A stretch of DNA of 15,801 nt from Bacteroidota bacterium. GTDB taxonomy: Bacteria; Spirochaetota; Spirochaetia; JABMQR01. Both the position numbers and the translations under genes were made by a program. The stretch lies in assembly GCA_013202335.1 (NCBI GenBank), contig JABMQR010000065.1:1-15801 (forward strand), in the 5' to 3' direction. Below, in pieces: positions 14,217 through 15,801 of the stretch (positions are counted from its first letter, which is position 1; every line of letters starts with the position of its first letter). The notes below the pieces were generated by a model. It saw only the letters and a list, made by a program, of their open reading frames with translations, was not told the DNA's origin and ran no database searches.

Positions 14217-14969
14217 ATGGGGTCGTTCTATTCCATTTTGTTACTGCTTGAATTCTGTCTGGCACTGCCAATTTTCATCCTCCTTTTCTTTATCAAAGCA
14301 CCGTATGGGAAATTTCTCCAAAGGGGATGGGGACCATCAATAAAAGCAACTACTGCCTGGATTTTAATGGAATTACCCGCATTTATGATTCCTCTCATAT
14401 TTTTTCTCTTTTCAGGAAAAATAACCAACCCTGTCTATCTGGTTTTCCTGGGAATCTGGCAGCTCCACTATATCCAGAGAACATTTGTCTATCCCGTAAT
14501 ATTAAATAAAAGTTCGCATAAAGTTCCCTTTCTTATCATACTCTTCTCCCTGATTTTTAACATTATCAATGGATGGGTAAATGGTTATGGTATTTTTATT
14601 AAGCTGGATACTGGAACAGAATGGCTTTATTCCCCCCGTTTCATCATCGGATGCCTTATATTCCTTTTGGGATTTGTGATAAATCTGCATTCCGATTATA
14701 TTCTGAGAAATCTCAGGGCTCCAGGAGAGACTGAATATAAAATCCCAAATAAGGGACTCTTTAAATATGTTAGTAGTCCTCACTATCTTGGGGAAATACT
14801 TGAGTGGGGTGGTTGGGCGCTGCTTACCTGGTCATTAGCAGGCACAGCTTTTTTAGTCTTTACTATGGCGAATCTTGTACCCCGTGCAGTTACCAGCCTG
14901 GAGTGGTATAGGACAAATTTTCCTGAGTATCCTGCGAAGCGAAAGGCAATAATCCCGTTTGTATTTTGA
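14217..14969 (+). CDS. Steroid 5-alpha-reductase (3-oxo-5-alpha-steroid 4-dehydrogenase) family membrane protein
   Basis: A 250-residue integral membrane protein with about seven hydrophobic segments, the length of human SRD5A1/2 (about 255). The similarity runs end to end: APYGKF (28-33), MELPAF (51-56; E52 matches catalytic Glu57 of SRD5A2), HYIQRTFVYP (84-93; Y85 matches Tyr91), SPRFIIG, INLHSD (155-160), ILRNLRAPGETEYKIP (162-177), YLGEILEW (190-197) and the ending WYRTNFPEYPAKRKAIIPFVF. These enzymes use NADPH to reduce the 4,5 double bond of 3-oxo-steroids. Bacterial members are known, including some acting on bile-acid or steroid intermediates; others may act on unrelated lipids. It has its own promoter and a rather distant AAGGA site (about 14 bases). 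It ends 26 bases from the converging toxin gene. Family assignment strong, natural substrate unknown. Confidence 0.85.
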   Translation: MGSFYSILLLLEFCLALPIFILLFFIKAPYGKFLQRGWGPSIKATTAWILMELPAFMIPLIFFLFSGKITNPVYLVFLGIWQLHYIQRTFVYPVILNKSSHKVPFLIILFSLIFNIINGWVNGYGIFIKLDTGTEWLYSPRFIIGCLIFLLGFVINLHSDYILRNLRAPGETEYKIPNKGLFKYVSSPHYLGEILEWGGWALLTWSLAGTAFLVFTMANLVPRAVTSLEWYRTNFPEYPAKRKAIIPFVF

Positions 14970-14995
14970 AATTGCCTCAGTTTTCTGATGAAAAA

Positions 14996-15397
14996 TTATG
15001 TAAAAGCAGCTAGAACTCTTTTGTCAAAACTGTGTAAAGGCAATTGCAGTCTCAAAGAGAGTTCTACATAGGCCGCATCATAGTAGCTAAGTTTTTTATT
15101 TACAGCTATTTCCCTTATGCGTAAACGTGCAGCAGAATCCGGGATAGGATCTGTTACTATCGGTAAATCTGCTATATCCATCTCAATCCCCTGAAGTTCA
15201 TCAAAAGAAATTCTTTTTCTGTTTAGCGCTGTAACTAAAGTATTACCTACTTCATACCAAAAAAGGAAAGGTACAAAAATCTGTCCATTACCGGCAATCA
15301 GATCTTCCAGAATTTTTTCTATCTGTTCACCGGTTTCTTCCTGCATAAAGAGCGCCATGGCTGCTGAAGTGTCCAGAACAAGTGCTTGAATACTCAT
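14996..15397 (-). CDS. vapC: PIN-domain toxin, VapC-like
   Basis: A 133-residue PIN-domain ribonuclease. The four acidic residues that bind magnesium are present: D9 (LVLDTSA), E49 (FWYEVGN), D107 (SYYDAAY) and D125 (SFDKRVL). VapC toxins cleave specific RNAs and stop growth when not bound by antitoxin. The frame is open up to 15436, but the ATG at 15397-15395 is chosen because it has AGAGGTAGT just upstream, begins with the typical PIN strand and lies one base after the antitoxin stop, giving translational coupling. The partner is a Phd/YefM-type antitoxin, a common pairing for PIN toxins. Its 3' end converges on the steroid-reductase-like gene with a 26-base gap and no clear terminator. Confidence 0.87.
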   Translation of the reverse strand: MSIQALVLDTSAAMALFMQEETGEQIEKILEDLIAGNGQIFVPFLFWYEVGNTLVTALNRKRISFDELQGIEMDIADLPIVTDPIPDSAARLRIREIAVNKKLSYYDAAYVELSLRLQLPLHSFDKRVLAAFT

Positions 15398-15398
15398 A

Positions 15399-15656
15399 CT
15401 ACCTCTGACCCTCATTGCGAAAACTCTGTATTTCATCAGTAGTAATTGTTTCTCTTTTACTAATCATATACCGGCGGGCGGCAATCCTTTTTAATGCTGT
15501 TTGACCGGCTTCTTCCCGGTAAAACCCTTCAGGGGCGAGTATTGCTACCGGTTTTCCCCGACGTGTTACGTGAATAACGTTACCCTTTTCTACCTCTTTT
15601 AAAAGCTGGCTAAAATGGGTTTTTGCTTCGAATGCACCTATTTCTCGACTACTCAT
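15399..15656 (-). CDS. Phd/YefM-family antitoxin
   Basis: An 85-residue type II antitoxin. The N-terminal DNA-binding dimer domain shows EIGAFEAKTHFSQLLKEVEKG (5-25) followed by VIHVTRRGKPVAILAP (27-42), the hallmark of Phd/YefM proteins. The charged C-terminal tail (about 50-85) would wrap the PIN toxin. It is expected to bind its own promoter with the toxin as co-repressor; a perfect 15-base palindrome sits 20 bases upstream of its ATG. The ATG at 15656-15654 has only a weak purine stretch before it. The gene ends one base before the toxin start. Confidence 0.87.
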   Translation of the reverse strand: MSSREIGAFEAKTHFSQLLKEVEKGNVIHVTRRGKPVAILAPEGFYREEAGQTALKRIAARRYMISKRETITTDEIQSFRNEGQR

Positions 15657-15675
15657 ATCAATAAAACACTTTCAA

Positions 15676-15690
15676 CAGACTAGTAGTCTG
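15676..15690. promoter_or_regulatory. Palindromic operator candidate of the toxin-antitoxin operon
   Basis: CAGACTA, one base G, TAGTCTG: a perfect 7-bp-arm palindrome 20 bases upstream of the antitoxin ATG. Phd/YefM antitoxins bind such palindromes to repress their operon. No clear minus-strand -35/-10 pair was found around it. Confidence 0.55.
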
Positions 15691-15703
15691 TAACATCTAA
15701 ATG

Positions 15704-15753
15704 TTTACAATAAATAATATTTATGCTATCCTCTAAATAGTGTACTATAGAGG
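15704..15753 (+). promoter_or_regulatory. Predicted promoter and overlapping inverted repeat for the rightmost gene
   Basis: TTTACA (15704-15709), a 17-base spacer and TATCCT (15727-15732) form a plausible promoter. The imperfect inverted repeat CCTCTAAATAG-TGTA-CTATAGAGG (15730-15753) overlaps the -10 and the expected start site, so it may be an operator. An AGAGGGGG ribosome-binding site follows. Confidence 0.45.
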
Positions 15754-15763
15754 GGGTGTTTGT

Positions 15764-15801
15764 ATGGCTAAAAGAAAGAAGCAAATAAAACTGTCAGAAA
15801 A
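15764..15801 (+). CDS. Start of an unidentified gene (3' partial)
   Basis: The ATG at 15764 follows a strong purine site (AGAGGGGG, about 6 bases away) and opens MAKRKKQIKLSE before the window ends. The lysine/arginine-rich start suggests a small basic protein or a DNA-binding protein such as another antitoxin, but twelve residues are too few to assign a family. The predicted promoter just upstream supports it as a real gene. Confidence 0.5.
   Translation, partial: MAKRKKQIKLSE

Overview
The window is about 43% GC by eye and almost completely coding. It reads as accessory metabolism of a bacterium with anaerobic-type enzymes. The uroporphyrinogen-decarboxylase (UroD)-like pair, the CoA-acylating aldehyde dehydrogenase with an ADP-forming acyl-CoA synthetase, and a purine-rich intergenic repeat would fit a free-living spirochaete or a clostridial-type anaerobe. 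There is no rRNA, tRNA or housekeeping gene here to settle taxonomy, so this is a low-confidence guess.

Layout, left to right. (A) 1-3084, plus strand: the 3' part of a class III (glutamate-1-semialdehyde-like) aminotransferase, an HpcH/HpaI-family aldolase and an aldo/keto reductase. This trio resembles sets found in unusual-sugar or surface-polysaccharide loci. (B) 3084-3251: a GC-rich hairpin, three tandem GGAGGCT units and a long purine-only-like stretch. (C) 3252-8385, plus strand: a tightly packed five-gene operon. It encodes a NagB-like isomerase/deaminase with an altered active-site motif, two divergent UroD-superfamily proteins (one with an HxCG motif, one with HVDG), a five-bladed glycosidase-like beta-propeller and a dihydrodipicolinate-synthase-family lyase. 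I know of no described pathway with this combination.

(D) 8401-9021, minus strand: a LysE/RhtB-type exporter divergent from module E. (E) 9072-14087, plus strand: a strong predicted promoter and perfect 8-bp-arm operator, then an acylating sulfoacetaldehyde-dehydrogenase (SauS)-like enzyme, two subunits of an ADP-forming acyl-CoA synthetase and a DASS/SLC13 anion:sodium symporter. Together they suggest uptake of an organic anion, most likely sulfoacetate, its activation to the CoA thioester, and reduction to the aldehyde. The step that would use sulfoacetaldehyde is not in the window.

(F) 14178-14969, plus strand: a monocistronic homologue of steroid 5-alpha-reductase behind its own extended -10 promoter. 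(G) 14996-15656, minus strand: a Phd/YefM antitoxin and PIN-domain (VapC-like) toxin, with a perfect palindrome upstream. (H) 15704-15801, plus strand: a promoter/operator and the first 12 codons of another gene cut by the window end. No non-coding gap exceeds 170 bases. No tRNA, rRNA, CRISPR array, insertion sequence or transposase was seen.
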